30,514 nt of DNA from an uncultured Bacteroidales bacterium (GCA_934693135.1 CAKUVA010000025.1:1-30514), one strand, 5' to 3'. Numbered from the stretch's first letter, positions 8,722-17,203 are shown. Numbers and translations: made by a program. The notes: generated by a model not told the origin, from the sequence alone.

Positions 8722-9497
8722 TTGTCAAGGATATAACTGATGTAGTGGAATCGTTTGCTCCACTTTCTATACAGGAGAAGTGGGACAATAGCGGTCTTGT
8801 GATAGGTTCCGCGTCATCAGAAGTCCATGGTGTTCTTCTCGGATTTGATTGTACACCGGATCTTGTGGATGAAGCTGTCGCCTGCGGAGCAGACCTGATT
8901 ATAACACATCACCCACTCATATTCGGAGGCATCAAGAAGATAACGTCAGACGATGTTGCCGGAAGTGCTATAATTAAAGCTATTAGAGCCGGGATAGCTG
9001 TCTATGCTGCTCATACTACTGCTGATAAAGTTCTTGAAGGGGTGAGCGGTGCCATGGCTTCGAGATTAGGCCTTGTCAATGTTAATGTTCTTGATGTTGA
9101 TTGCTGTGGCAATGGGCTTGGAGCAGTAGGAGATCTTCCATTACCGATGACATCTGATGATGCTGTAGATTATGTAAAGTCTAAGTTTGGTCTTAAGACC
9201 GTGAGGCGTTCGCATCTGATAGATGTTCCTGTGACTAAGATTGCTATGTGTGGCGGTAGCGGTGCATCGCTTATAGATGCTGCGAGGAGAGCCGGAGCTC
9301 AGATGTATGTCAGTGGGGATATTTCGTATCATCATTTCTTTACTGGAGATGATTTCATTATTATGGATATAGGACATTTTGAGAGCGAAGTGGATATAGT
9401 TGATATTTTATTTTCCGTGATAACGAAAAAATTTCCTAACTTTGCAGTTCGCATAAGTAGCAGGTTGCAGGAAAGCAATCCTGTCTTTTATTGTTAG
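8718..9497 (+). CDS. Nif3-like dinuclear metal-centre protein (YbgI family)
   Basis: A widely conserved cytoplasmic protein of unsettled function that forms hexamers with two metals per subunit; related proteins have been linked to GTP cyclohydrolase I-like folds. Visible motifs are NSGLVIG near the N-terminus, THHPLIFGGIKKI (paired metal-ligand histidines), AAHTTAD (His and Asp ligands), and the C-terminal SGDISYHHFF plus DIGHFESE with the last His and Glu ligands. At 259 aa it is the compact E. coli YbgI-like form, lacking the extra insert of about 100 residues found in many Bacteroidetes and Gram-positive Nif3 proteins. Start overlaps the MerR stop (ATGA at 8718-8721). A zinc-ribbon gene follows, a frequent partner. 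Confidence 0.9.
   Translation: MIVKDITDVVESFAPLSIQEKWDNSGLVIGSASSEVHGVLLGFDCTPDLVDEAVACGADLIITHHPLIFGGIKKITSDDVAGSAIIKAIRAGIAVYAAHTTADKVLEGVSGAMASRLGLVNVNVLDVDCCGNGLGAVGDLPLPMTSDDAVDYVKSKFGLKTVRRSHLIDVPVTKIAMCGGSGASLIDAARRAGAQMYVSGDISYHHFFTGDDFIIMDIGHFESEVDIVDILFSVITKKFPNFAVRISSRLQESNPVFYC
9437..9444 (+). promoter_or_regulatory. Candidate internal promoter -7 box before the zinc-ribbon gene
   Basis: TAACTTTG followed by CA fits TAnnTTTG. It lies inside the 3' end of the Nif3-like gene and would give a leader of about 75 nt to the ATG at 9523. No good -33 TTG is seen at the standard spacing, so it is tentative. Confidence 0.4.
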
Positions 9498-9522
9498 TTG
9501 CTTTTATATATATAAATAAGAT

Positions 9523-10344
9523 ATGGCCAAAAAAATCAAGAAAGTCGAGACTCCGATTGATCAGAGAGAAACTTTCGTATCTATCCAGAAGAATTTTGCT
9601 GATTCTGAACTTAGTGTAGAGGAAAAGCTCAGGACACTCTTTGAACTCCAGAAAGCTGATTCAGCTATCGACAAAATCCTCCAACTCAGAGGGGAGCTCC
9701 CTGTGGAGGTTGAAACTCTCGAGAATGAAGTTGCTGATATGAAGGCTAAGGCTGCCCAAATTAATGCTGATATCGACAATTTCAATGCTTCCATTACAGA
9801 GTATAAGCATCAAATTGTAGAGTGCGACACTGCTATTGCAAAATACAAATCTCAGATGGAGACTGTGACCAACAGCCGTGAATACGATTCCCTTTCTAAG
9901 GAAGTCGAGAATCAGGAGTTGCTCAAGAAGATTGCCCAGAAGAATGTTGCAGATACCAAAGAGAATATTGTCGCAAGGAAAAATGACCTTCTTGATCTTA
10001 AGGATGAGACCAATGTGAGAAATGAGGATCTCAAGGCAAAGAAAGAAGAACTTGCTAACATTGTGGAGTCTACATCTAAGGAGGAGAAAAAATTACGTGC
10101 TGAAAGAGCGGCATGTGCTGCTAAGATAGATGCGAGAACGATGAGCGCATACGATCGTATCCGCCAGAGCGAGAGAAATCATCTTGCCGTTGTGAGCATC
10201 TTCAATGGCAATGCTTGTGGTGGCTGTTTTAATACGATTATACCTCAGCGGCTTATCGATATAGCATCTAATAAGAAGCTTGTTATATGTGAGCACTGTG
10301 GCCGTATCATTGTAAGCTCAGATATCGAGGAACAGAAAGCGTAG
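9523..10344 (+). CDS. Coiled-coil protein with C4-type zinc ribbon (DUF164/CT398-like)
   Basis: A 273-aa cytoplasmic protein whose residues of about 40-210 are highly charged and heptad-like (E/K/D/A/L-rich), predicting a long antiparallel coiled coil. The C-terminus has a zinc ribbon with Cys232/Cys235 (CGGC) and Cys256/Cys259 (CEHC). This matches the DUF164 / C4-type zinc-ribbon family, commonly next to Nif3 genes and suggested to act as a nucleic-acid or chaperone-like adaptor, although its function is not established. The Nif3-like stop is 25 nt upstream, and dnaB begins 7 nt after its stop, so it may be part of a larger transcription unit. The start ATG is preceded by an AT-only stretch with no Shine-Dalgarno. 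Confidence 0.85.
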   Translation: MAKKIKKVETPIDQRETFVSIQKNFADSELSVEEKLRTLFELQKADSAIDKILQLRGELPVEVETLENEVADMKAKAAQINADIDNFNASITEYKHQIVECDTAIAKYKSQMETVTNSREYDSLSKEVENQELLKKIAQKNVADTKENIVARKNDLLDLKDETNVRNEDLKAKKEELANIVESTSKEEKKLRAERAACAAKIDARTMSAYDRIRQSERNHLAVVSIFNGNACGGCFNTIIPQRLIDIASNKKLVICEHCGRIIVSSDIEEQKA

Positions 10345-10351
10345 ATAAAAC

Positions 10352-11863
10352 GTGAAAACTTCTCGAAGTAAGACAGACAAGAATGTTGGACTTGAAACCA
10401 TTGGTCTTGAGATGGGAAATAAACCACCTCAAGCCGTTGATTTCGAGGAGGCTGTTCTTGGTGCTCTGCTTATAGAACCAAGTTGTGTTGATGAGGCGAT
10501 GGAGGAACTCTCTCCGAGTTGCTTCTATGAACCGAAATACAGAATGATCTATGAGGCCATGGTTTCGCTTGTGAACGAGCATGTGGCTGTAGATTTGTTG
10601 TCTGTATCGCAAAAACTTCAGACTCAAAAGAATCTTGAGGCGGTCGGTGGACCTGTCGCATTGGCAGCATTGTCACAGAAAATAGGCGCGGCGGCTCATG
10701 TTGAGTATTACATAAAGGTCTTAAAACAGAAATGTATCCAAAGGGATCTTATTTCTGCCGCCTATGATATCTTGAAGGGCGCCTATGATGACTCAGAAAG
10801 TGTCGATGATCTTATCGACATGTCTCAGTCCAAGGTGTTTGCGGCTATTCAGAACAATGTGAAAAAGGATGTTCAGGACGTCGGTTCTGTATTGAAGACT
10901 GCGTTGGATGAGATAGAAGAGATGCAGGGACAGTCTGGAATAAGTGGTGTCCCTTCAGGCTATTCTACCATTGATAAGTTCACATTGGGATGGCAGAAAT
11001 CAAACCTCATCATTCTTGGAGCACGTCCTTCTGTTGGAAAAACGGCGTTTGCGCTCAATATATTGAGAAATGCGGCCGTAGACCATAATATGCCTGTTGC
11101 AATATTCTCACTTGAAATGTCTGCGCTCGAGCTTGTCAAGCGTCTTATGACTACAGAGTCTGGATTGGATGCTGACAAGATTAAGGGTGGAGTTAAATTG
11201 GAAGCTGTAGACTGGGATCAGCTGCAATATAGTCTGAAATCATTGGCCAAAGCTCCGATTTATATAGATGATACGCCGGGCATTTCTGTGATGGAATTCA
11301 GAACCAAGGCGAAGAGACTTGTCAAGTCGAAAGGTGTCCGTTTTATCATTGTCGATTATTTGCAGCTTATGTCCGGGCCTCCAGAATTGAGGGGAATGCG
11401 AGAGCAGGAAGTGGCAGCTATTTCCAGAATGTTAAAGGCTACGGCTAAAGAATTGGAAATTCCTATAATGGCATTGTCTCAGCTATCACGAAATGCAGTT
11501 CAGCGTGGGAATAGCAATAACAGACCTATGCTTAGTGACTTGCGTGAGTCTGGATCTATAGAACAGGATGCAGATATTGTGTTGTTTGTGCATAGACCGG
11601 ATGCTATCGGACTTGGAGATACTGTTGAAGATAAGGAATATACAGAAATTATAATTGCTAAGAACCGTAATGGACAGATAGGTACGATACCTATGCGTTT
11701 TAAAGGCAACCAGCTTAAGTTTGTCGAGGAGTCTGATGGGCTGACTGCACAGTTCGTCGATTCTGCCATGAACGATGATTTCCCGACGGATAGTGATTTT
11801 CCTATTAATGGCCCCAGCGGTTTTGGTGGCGGAGATGATTTCTCCGGTAATGGCTTTGCATAA
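10352..11863 (+). CDS. dnaB: Replicative DNA helicase DnaB
   Basis: Hexameric 5'-3' helicase that unwinds DNA at the replication fork. The N-terminal primase-interacting domain runs about 25-120 (PPQAVDFEEAVLGALLIEP). The RecA-like domain has Walker A GARPSVGKT at 223-231, Walker B FIIVDYLQLM at about 331-340, and the later LSQLSRNAVQR and LRESGSIEQDADIV motifs. The C-terminus ends in a Gly/Asp-rich tail (GPSGFGGGDDFSGNGFA). There is no intein. At 503 aa the length is normal for the phylum. The start is GTG at 10352; the first ATG would be Met21, just before the conserved domain, so either is possible. It overlaps the following ATG by 1 nt (TAATG), indicating coupling to the DUF3108 gene. Confidence 0.97.
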   Translation: MKTSRSKTDKNVGLETIGLEMGNKPPQAVDFEEAVLGALLIEPSCVDEAMEELSPSCFYEPKYRMIYEAMVSLVNEHVAVDLLSVSQKLQTQKNLEAVGGPVALAALSQKIGAAAHVEYYIKVLKQKCIQRDLISAAYDILKGAYDDSESVDDLIDMSQSKVFAAIQNNVKKDVQDVGSVLKTALDEIEEMQGQSGISGVPSGYSTIDKFTLGWQKSNLIILGARPSVGKTAFALNILRNAAVDHNMPVAIFSLEMSALELVKRLMTTESGLDADKIKGGVKLEAVDWDQLQYSLKSLAKAPIYIDDTPGISVMEFRTKAKRLVKSKGVRFIIVDYLQLMSGPPELRGMREQEVAAISRMLKATAKELEIPIMALSQLSRNAVQRGNSNNRPMLSDLRESGSIEQDADIVLFVHRPDAIGLGDTVEDKEYTEIIIAKNRNGQIGTIPMRFKGNQLKFVEESDGLTAQFVDSAMNDDFPTDSDFPINGPSGFGGGDDFSGNGFA

Positions 11864-12732
11864 TGAGATTCTTTCTATATAATGCTATTGCTGTCGGGTG
11901 CATGTTGCTCGGATCTAATGATAGTGATGCATTGGAACCTCTTAAGGGTTCTAATTGTATACCGGTGACGAGCTTGTCAGAGAAGGATCTTGCATATAGA
12001 GCCGGTGAGCGTTTGGAATATGTGTTACATTATAAATGGGGCGCAATAAATTCTGATGTCGCGAAAGCTTCCGTAAATCTGGATTCAGCAACATTGAACG
12101 GCAAACCGGTATTCCATTGTTCTGTATTTGGAAGGACAGCGAAGTTTTATGATATGTTCTTCAAGGTTAGGGAAGATTTCCAGTCTTGGTTTACACGAGA
12201 AGGGATTGTGCCGATGAAATTTGTGAGAGATTCACGTGAGGGAGGATATTATTCCAAGAATACATATCATTATATATGGGAGCCTGATGGTAATCATCAT
12301 ATAAATGCGTTACTTGAAACTTCTCGAAAACCGGAATACTCTGTTGAACTTCCTCTTTCAGGATGCACATATGACTTACCTGCATTGTTTTTTATGGCAA
12401 GGAATATGGATTTTAATAAGGTTAAGCCGAATGTGAAATATCCTATGACATTTGTCATAGATGATGACATATATAATGTATATTTCATCTGGCTTGGTCG
12501 CGAGAAGAAATATGTGAAAGGTGTCGGCACTGTTAAGACCATGAAGTTCGCGGCTAAACTGATAGCTGGTGAAGTCTTTGGAAGTGATTCGGATATGTTC
12601 GTCTGGATTTCAGAAGATAAAAATAGAATCCCTATATTTTTTGAGGCACCTATTAAATATGGAGTTGTTACAGGGAGATTGAACGGATGGTCTAAACTCA
12701 AGCATCCATTTGACGCTAAAATTAGTAATTGA
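11863..12732 (+). CDS. DUF3108 family exported protein
   Basis: A 289-aa protein matching the DUF3108 family of uncharacterised periplasmic proteins. A short hydrophobic N-terminus (about residues 1-18) resembles a signal peptide, though with a weak cleavage site. The body has the family signature RAGERLEYVLHYKWGAI, with later GREKKYVKGVGTVKTMKF and LNGWSKLKHP segments, and is predicted to be beta-rich. The start ATG overlaps the dnaB stop (A at 11863). The stop TGA shares one base with the next ATG (TGATG at 12730-12734). The overlaps tie it into the dnaB-to-rnf run. No function is known. Confidence 0.82.
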   Translation: MRFFLYNAIAVGCMLLGSNDSDALEPLKGSNCIPVTSLSEKDLAYRAGERLEYVLHYKWGAINSDVAKASVNLDSATLNGKPVFHCSVFGRTAKFYDMFFKVREDFQSWFTREGIVPMKFVRDSREGGYYSKNTYHYIWEPDGNHHINALLETSRKPEYSVELPLSGCTYDLPALFFMARNMDFNKVKPNVKYPMTFVIDDDIYNVYFIWLGREKKYVKGVGTVKTMKFAAKLIAGEVFGSDSDMFVWISEDKNRIPIFFEAPIKYGVVTGRLNGWSKLKHPFDAKISN

Positions 12733-13169
12733 TGACGAAAGATGTTTCTCATAAAGGGGTGATTGTTGGAGTGACATCTGACATTGTCCGTGTAGAGATT
12801 ATCTCGCAGTCGGCATGTTCTTCATGTCATGCTGCGGGTTTGTGCAGTATGTCAGAGACTACTAAAAAAGAGGTGGAAGTGCCTGTGCGGTCTGGCGAGC
12901 ATTTTATGCTTGGAGACAATGTGAGCGTGATTCTTGAAATGTCGATGGGCATGAAAGCTGTTGTATTGGCATATGTTGTTCCATTGGCGATTCTACTTAT
13001 GATATGCATTTCATTGTCTTATGCTTCTGTTGGAGAACTTGTATCTGGCCTATTGGGACTTGGAGGCGTGGCGGTTTGGTATCTTCTGCTGTATTTGTTC
13101 CGAAACAGAATATCAAGAAAATATACATTTAAAATAGTTAAAGACAACAATCTCAATTCAATAAAATGA
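12732..13169 (+). CDS. SoxR-reducing-system RseC-like membrane protein
   Basis: A 145-aa RseC/MucC-type protein. The N-terminal domain carries cysteines in SACSSCHAAGLCSM, a possible redox or Fe-S site, followed by two membrane helices (about 70-92 and 97-120) and a short basic tail. RseC-like proteins accompany Rnf/Rsx complexes and are implicated in SoxR reduction and in Rnf assembly; here it lies immediately before rnfB, which supports the call. A TTG lies one codon upstream but ATG at 12732 is preferred because it overlaps the preceding stop. Its own stop overlaps rnfB by 4 nt (ATGA at 13166-13169). Confidence 0.87.
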   Translation: MTKDVSHKGVIVGVTSDIVRVEIISQSACSSCHAAGLCSMSETTKKEVEVPVRSGEHFMLGDNVSVILEMSMGMKAVVLAYVVPLAILLMICISLSYASVGELVSGLLGLGGVAVWYLLLYLFRNRISRKYTFKIVKDNNLNSIK

Positions 13170-14122
13170 TGACTTCAATAATTATCTGGACTATTGTGGT
13201 TATTGCCGCTCTCGGACTTGTCCTGGCGGTCGTTCTTTACCTTGTGGCTGAAAAGTTCAAGGTTGAGGAGGATCCTAGGATTGAGGAAGTCGAGAAGGTG
13301 ATGCCAGGTGCCAACTGCGGCGGCTGCGGCTTTGCCGGTTGCCATGCTTTTGCCGAGGCAGCGGTCAAGGCCCCGAATCTGGACAATAATTTCTGTCCTG
13401 TCGGTGGAAATGCTGTCATGCAGAAAGTTGCCGCTATCCTCGGTTACGAGGTGAAGGAGAAAGCCCCTATGGTGGCTGTCGTACGTTGCAACGGGACCTG
13501 TGAGAACAGACCACGGACCAATGAGTATGATGGATTTAAGTCGTGCAAGGTAAAGGCTGCACTGTATAGCGGTGACACCGGATGCTCATTCGGATGCCTC
13601 GGCTGTGGCGATTGCGTTGAGGCCTGCAAATTCGGGGCATTGTCAATGGATGAGAAGACAGGTCTCCCTGTCGTTGATGAGGAGAAGTGTGTCGCTTGCG
13701 GTGCGTGCGTGAAAGCTTGCCCGAAATCCATTATCGAACTCCGCAACAAGGGACCTCGCGGAATGCGCGTGTATGTATCTTGCGTGAACAAGGACAAGGG
13801 TCCGGTAGCCCGAAAGGCTTGCAAGGCTGCCTGCATAGGTTGTGGCCTCTGCGCAAAGACTTGTCCTCACGGCGCCATAACAGTGGAGGGCAATGTGGCC
13901 TATATCGACTACACCAAGTGCAAGCTGTGCAGGAAGTGTGTCGTAGTCTGTCCTACCGGAGCCATCCATGATGTTAATTTCCCTAAGCCTGTTGACCGCA
14001 CGAAGAAGCCTGCTCCTGTAGCACCTGCTGTAAAACCGGCACCGGCCCAGAAGCCTGCCGAGGTCAATGCGGAAGCCGCTCAAGCTCCGGCAAAGGCTGA
14101 GAATACAGAACCAAAAGCATAA
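13166..14122 (+). CDS. rnfB: Electron transport complex subunit RnfB
   Basis: Iron-sulfur subunit of the Rnf ferredoxin:NAD+ oxidoreductase, the likely entry point for electrons from ferredoxin. An N-terminal membrane helix (about 4-28) is followed by the four-Cys cluster motif ANCGGCGFAGC...C (Cys51, 54, 59, 77). Then come four ferredoxin-type motifs: CLGCGDCVEAC, CVACGACVKACP, CIGCGLCAKTCP and CKLCRKCVVVCP, i.e. more clusters than the minimal enterobacterial RsxB. After about residue 270 the chain is a low-complexity Pro/Ala/Lys tail (APVAPAVKPAPAQKP). Two adjacent ATGs (13166, 13169) both overlap the RseC stop. The stop codon is embedded in the strong ribosome binding site of rnfC. Codon use is clearly more G/C-ending than in dnaB or the DUF3108 gene. 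Confidence 0.96.
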   Translation: MMTSIIIWTIVVIAALGLVLAVVLYLVAEKFKVEEDPRIEEVEKVMPGANCGGCGFAGCHAFAEAAVKAPNLDNNFCPVGGNAVMQKVAAILGYEVKEKAPMVAVVRCNGTCENRPRTNEYDGFKSCKVKAALYSGDTGCSFGCLGCGDCVEACKFGALSMDEKTGLPVVDEEKCVACGACVKACPKSIIELRNKGPRGMRVYVSCVNKDKGPVARKACKAACIGCGLCAKTCPHGAITVEGNVAYIDYTKCKLCRKCVVVCPTGAIHDVNFPKPVDRTKKPAPVAPAVKPAPAQKPAEVNAEAAQAPAKAENTEPKA

Positions 14123-14127
14123 GGAGG
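14121..14127 (+). promoter_or_regulatory. Strong Shine-Dalgarno before rnfC
   Basis: AAGGAGG, a perfect anti-SD match, lies 10 nt before the rnfC ATG and overlaps the rnfB stop. Such sites are rare in Bacteroidetes and absent from most genes in this window. Confidence 0.75.
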
Positions 14128-14137
14128 ACCGATAAAT

Positions 14138-15541
14138 ATGAAAAGAACATTTTCCATTGGAGGTGTACATCCGGCAGACAACAAGATATCTCGTGGTTGT
14201 GCCATCGAGGTGCTGCCTACGCCGCCGACAGTATATATTTCCGTAGCCCAGCATATCGGCGCTCCTGCGAAGCCGATAGTTGCTGTAGGTGACAAGGTTC
14301 TTACGGGACAGCCTGTTGCCGAGCCGGGAGGATTCGTCTCAGCATATATCCATTCATCTGTCTCCGGTACAGTGAAGTCCATAGGACCTCGCAAGGATCT
14401 GGCAGGCAATATGCAGACCTGCATTGAGATAGCCGTCGAGGGAGACGAGTGGGTAGACAGCATTGACCGTACGGACGCTCTTCTGACCGAGTTCACTGAT
14501 GATAACAAGGTCATCATGGACAAGATTAAGATGGGCGGTGTCGTAGGTCTTGGCGGTGCCACATTCCCGACACATGTGAAGCTCTCTCCTCCTCCGGGAA
14601 AGAAGTGCGAGATGCTTATCATCAACGGCTGCGAGTGCGAGCCTTACCTTACATCCGACTTCCGTACCCTTCTTGAGAAGGGAGAGCAGGTAGTCGTGGG
14701 GACAGCCATTATCAAGCAGGTTCTTGGCGTCGCTGAGGCAACCATAGCTATCGAGGATAACAAGCCTGAGGCCATTGCCCATATAGAGAAGATTCTTGCA
14801 GAATTCCAGAAGAAGTCTCCGAAGTTCGCCGGAATCAAGGTCCTCAGCCTCATGAAGAAATACCCGGAAGGTGGTGAGAAGCAGCTTATCGATGCTGTAA
14901 TGCATAGACAGGTCCCTTCGGGAGCCCTTCCTATAGATGTTGGTGCGGTAGTTCAGAATGTCGCTACTGCGCTTGCTGTATATGATGCTGTTCAGAAGAA
15001 CAAGCCTGTCATCGACAATTCAGTGACCGTTACAGGTACATGTCTTCCTGCCAACCGCCAGCATAACTACCTTGTACGTGTCGGAACTCCGCTTTCATAC
15101 ATCATCGAGAAGATGGGTGGAGCACCGGACGATGCTGTCAAAGTCATAAGCGGAGGCCCTATGATGGGTAAGGCAATCGCAAATCTCGATGCCGCCACTC
15201 TCAAGGGGACATCTGCGTTGCTTTTCCTTACTGCGGAGCAGACAGAGCGCAAGCCTGAGACAAACTGTATCCGTTGCGGAAAATGTGCAGAGGCCTGCCC
15301 TATGGGACTGGAGCCGTTCCTGCTTCAGAGGCTTGCACGCCATGGAATGACAGAGGAGCTTGAGGCCAATGCTGTACAGGACTGCATCGAATGCGGATGC
15401 TGTCTCTACAGCTGTCCTGCCTATATTCCTCTCCTGGATATCATACGTATAGCCAAGGGACAGGTCATGGGCATAATCAGAGCCCGTGCAGCAGCTGCAA
15501 AGGCTGCCGCTGCTGCAGCCCAGGCCGCATCTCAGAAATAA
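14138..15541 (+). CDS. rnfC: Electron transport complex subunit RnfC
   Basis: NADH-binding subunit of Rnf, resembling the NuoF/Fp fold, on the cytoplasmic face. The N-terminal segment TFSIGGVHPADNK is typical of RnfC. The glycine-rich region GGVVGLGGATFPTHVKLSPP (about residues 128-147) is the NADH/FMN-binding site, followed by INGCECEPYLTSD. Two ferredoxin-type [4Fe-4S] motifs, CIRCGKCAEACP and CIECGCCLYSCP, lie near the C-terminus, followed by an alanine-rich tail. At 467 aa it is close to the usual length. Start is ATG at 14138 behind the AAGGAGG site. It is the second rnf gene of a contiguous B-C-D-G-E-A run. Confidence 0.96.
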   Translation: MKRTFSIGGVHPADNKISRGCAIEVLPTPPTVYISVAQHIGAPAKPIVAVGDKVLTGQPVAEPGGFVSAYIHSSVSGTVKSIGPRKDLAGNMQTCIEIAVEGDEWVDSIDRTDALLTEFTDDNKVIMDKIKMGGVVGLGGATFPTHVKLSPPPGKKCEMLIINGCECEPYLTSDFRTLLEKGEQVVVGTAIIKQVLGVAEATIAIEDNKPEAIAHIEKILAEFQKKSPKFAGIKVLSLMKKYPEGGEKQLIDAVMHRQVPSGALPIDVGAVVQNVATALAVYDAVQKNKPVIDNSVTVTGTCLPANRQHNYLVRVGTPLSYIIEKMGGAPDDAVKVISGGPMMGKAIANLDAATLKGTSALLFLTAEQTERKPETNCIRCGKCAEACPMGLEPFLLQRLARHGMTEELEANAVQDCIECGCCLYSCPAYIPLLDIIRIAKGQVMGIIRARAAAAKAAAAAAQAASQK

Positions 15542-15568
15542 GTTGAACGAATAAACCAATTATTTATA

Positions 15569-16552
15569 ATGAAAAGACTTCTGGTTTCACCGTCTCCGCA
15601 TATTCATGCGGCGGTCTCCACTAAATCGCTGATGCGTGACGTGGTCATCGCCCTGTTGCCGGCGGTAATAGTCTCGGTCGTTTTCTATGGCCTTGGCGAA
15701 ATCATAGTTCTCGCCACGAGTGTGATTTCCTGCATGCTCATCGAGTATCTCATAACCAGGTTCCTCCTTAAGAAGCCTTCCACCATCGGGGACTATTCCG
15801 CTGTTGTGACAGGCATTCTTCTCGCATTGAACCTGCCATATACTACACCATGGTGGGTAGTATTCATAGGTGCGTTGTTCGCTATCGGTGTAGTCAAGAT
15901 GACATTCGGCGGCCTTGGACAGAATATCTTCAACCCGGCCATCGCCGGACGAGTATTCCTGCTTGTGTCCTTTCCTGCGTATATGACCAACTGGCAGATG
16001 CCTCAGGGCCTGTTCGGTGTGGATGCTGTTTCCGGTGCCACTCCTCTCGGGCTTGTCAATGAGGGCCTCATGAGCGGTCAGACCGTTCCTGAGATTATGT
16101 CTGCGAATGGGTTGTCCTATGCTCAGATGCTCTTTGCCAATCTGGGAGGCTCAGTAGGTGAGATTTCCGCATTGGCTCTGCTTGCAGGCTTTGTATATCT
16201 GCTTGTCCGCAAGGTTATCAAGCCGTATGTCACCCTCTCTATCTGGGCGACTGTCGCAGTGGTATCACTTATATTCTGGCTTGCTGCTCCGGACAGGTTT
16301 ACAGACCCTCTCTTCAACCTTCTTTCAGGAGGTATGATTTTAGGATCATGCTTCATGGCTACAGATTATGTGACCTCGCCTATGTCAGTCAAGGGCGGTA
16401 TCGTATATGGTATTGGAATCGGATTCATTACACTTATGATCAGGTATTTCGGCTCATATCCGGAAGGTATGTCGTTCGCGATTCTCATAATGAACTCTAC
16501 TGTTCCTCTTATCAATATGTGGTTCCATCAGAAAAAATATGGGAGGAAGTAA
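15569..16552 (+). CDS. rnfD: Electron transport complex subunit RnfD
   Basis: Polytopic inner-membrane subunit of Rnf and part of the ion-translocating core. The 327-aa sequence starts LVSPSPHIHA, typical of RnfD and NqrB, and has roughly eight to ten hydrophobic segments. The covalent FMN site SGATPLG is present (attachment Thr158 in VDAVSGATPLG), as is the conserved GGLGQNIFNPA segment. It lies 27 nt after rnfC with no obvious Shine-Dalgarno, unlike its neighbours, and its stop is 1 nt before the rnfG ATG. Confidence 0.96.
   Translation: MKRLLVSPSPHIHAAVSTKSLMRDVVIALLPAVIVSVVFYGLGEIIVLATSVISCMLIEYLITRFLLKKPSTIGDYSAVVTGILLALNLPYTTPWWVVFIGALFAIGVVKMTFGGLGQNIFNPAIAGRVFLLVSFPAYMTNWQMPQGLFGVDAVSGATPLGLVNEGLMSGQTVPEIMSANGLSYAQMLFANLGGSVGEISALALLAGFVYLLVRKVIKPYVTLSIWATVAVVSLIFWLAAPDRFTDPLFNLLSGGMILGSCFMATDYVTSPMSVKGGIVYGIGIGFITLMIRYFGSYPEGMSFAILIMNSTVPLINMWFHQKKYGRK
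16541..16546 (+). promoter_or_regulatory. Shine-Dalgarno before rnfG
   Basis: GGGAGG lies 7 nt upstream of the ATG at 16554, within the last codons of rnfD. It decides the start: an in-frame ATG at 16539 would begin upstream of this site and encode an atypical N-terminus. Confidence 0.65.
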
Positions 16553-16553
16553 T

Positions 16554-17198
16554 ATGGCTGCAAAATCTACTCTTATAAATATGGTTCTTTGTCTTTTCGG
16601 TACGACTCTCATATGCTCTGCAGTTCTTGCCGGTGTATATGCCGTGACGAAGGAGCCGATAGAGAGGACCAATGAAGCTATACTCAAAGCGTCAATAGGC
16701 AAGGTGCTTCCTGAAGGCGGGGAAATATCCGATGCACAGGAATGTCAGGTCGGAGGACAGCCTTCGGAATGCTGGTTCAGCATGAAGGATGGCGAGATGC
16801 TCGGTATGGCGGTGAAATCCACTGTCGTGGGATTTGGCGGCCCGCTTACCCTTATGGTCGGCATTCTTCCAGACGGGACAATCTATAATACCTCGGTGCT
16901 TTCGCATAGCGAGACCCCTGGCCTTGGTGCCAAGTGCACTTCCGATGAGCATTTCTATGGACAGTTCAGAGGATGGAATCCAGAGAAGCAGCGTCTTCTC
17001 GTGAAGAAGGACGGCGGTGATGTGGATGCCATTACTGCTTCCACCATCACTTCCAGGGCCTATACCCTGGCTGTGCAGAATGCTTTGTATGCATTGACAA
17101 CACTTCCTCTCGAGGGTGGACAGCCTGTCGCTGCCGATCCGGAGGGTGATGCTGCGACTGCTCCTTCGGGAGAGCCTACACCTGTTGTCGTAGAATAA
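16554..17198 (+). CDS. rnfG: Electron transport complex subunit RnfG
   Basis: Periplasmic flavoprotein subunit of Rnf, anchored by one N-terminal helix (about 7-30). It contains the FMN-binding domain with SHSETPGLGAKC and the attachment motif DAITASTITS, where the usual S/T-G-A-T is replaced by T-A-S-T while the terminal Thr that bears the phosphoester-linked FMN is kept. A Pro/Ala/Glu tail ends the protein. Starting at 16554 it has 214 aa; the ATG at 16539 would add five residues within rnfD and is rejected in favour of the start behind GGGAGG. The flavin would be attached by an ApbE-type transferase, which is not encoded in this window. Confidence 0.95.
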   Translation: MAAKSTLINMVLCLFGTTLICSAVLAGVYAVTKEPIERTNEAILKASIGKVLPEGGEISDAQECQVGGQPSECWFSMKDGEMLGMAVKSTVVGFGGPLTLMVGILPDGTIYNTSVLSHSETPGLGAKCTSDEHFYGQFRGWNPEKQRLLVKKDGGDVDAITASTITSRAYTLAVQNALYALTTLPLEGGQPVAADPEGDAATAPSGEPTPVVVE

Positions 17199-17203
17199 GG
17201 AGG
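17197..17203 (+). promoter_or_regulatory. Strong Shine-Dalgarno before rnfE
   Basis: AAGGAGG overlaps the rnfG stop and lies 8 nt before the rnfE ATG, the same arrangement as rnfB/rnfC. Confidence 0.75.
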
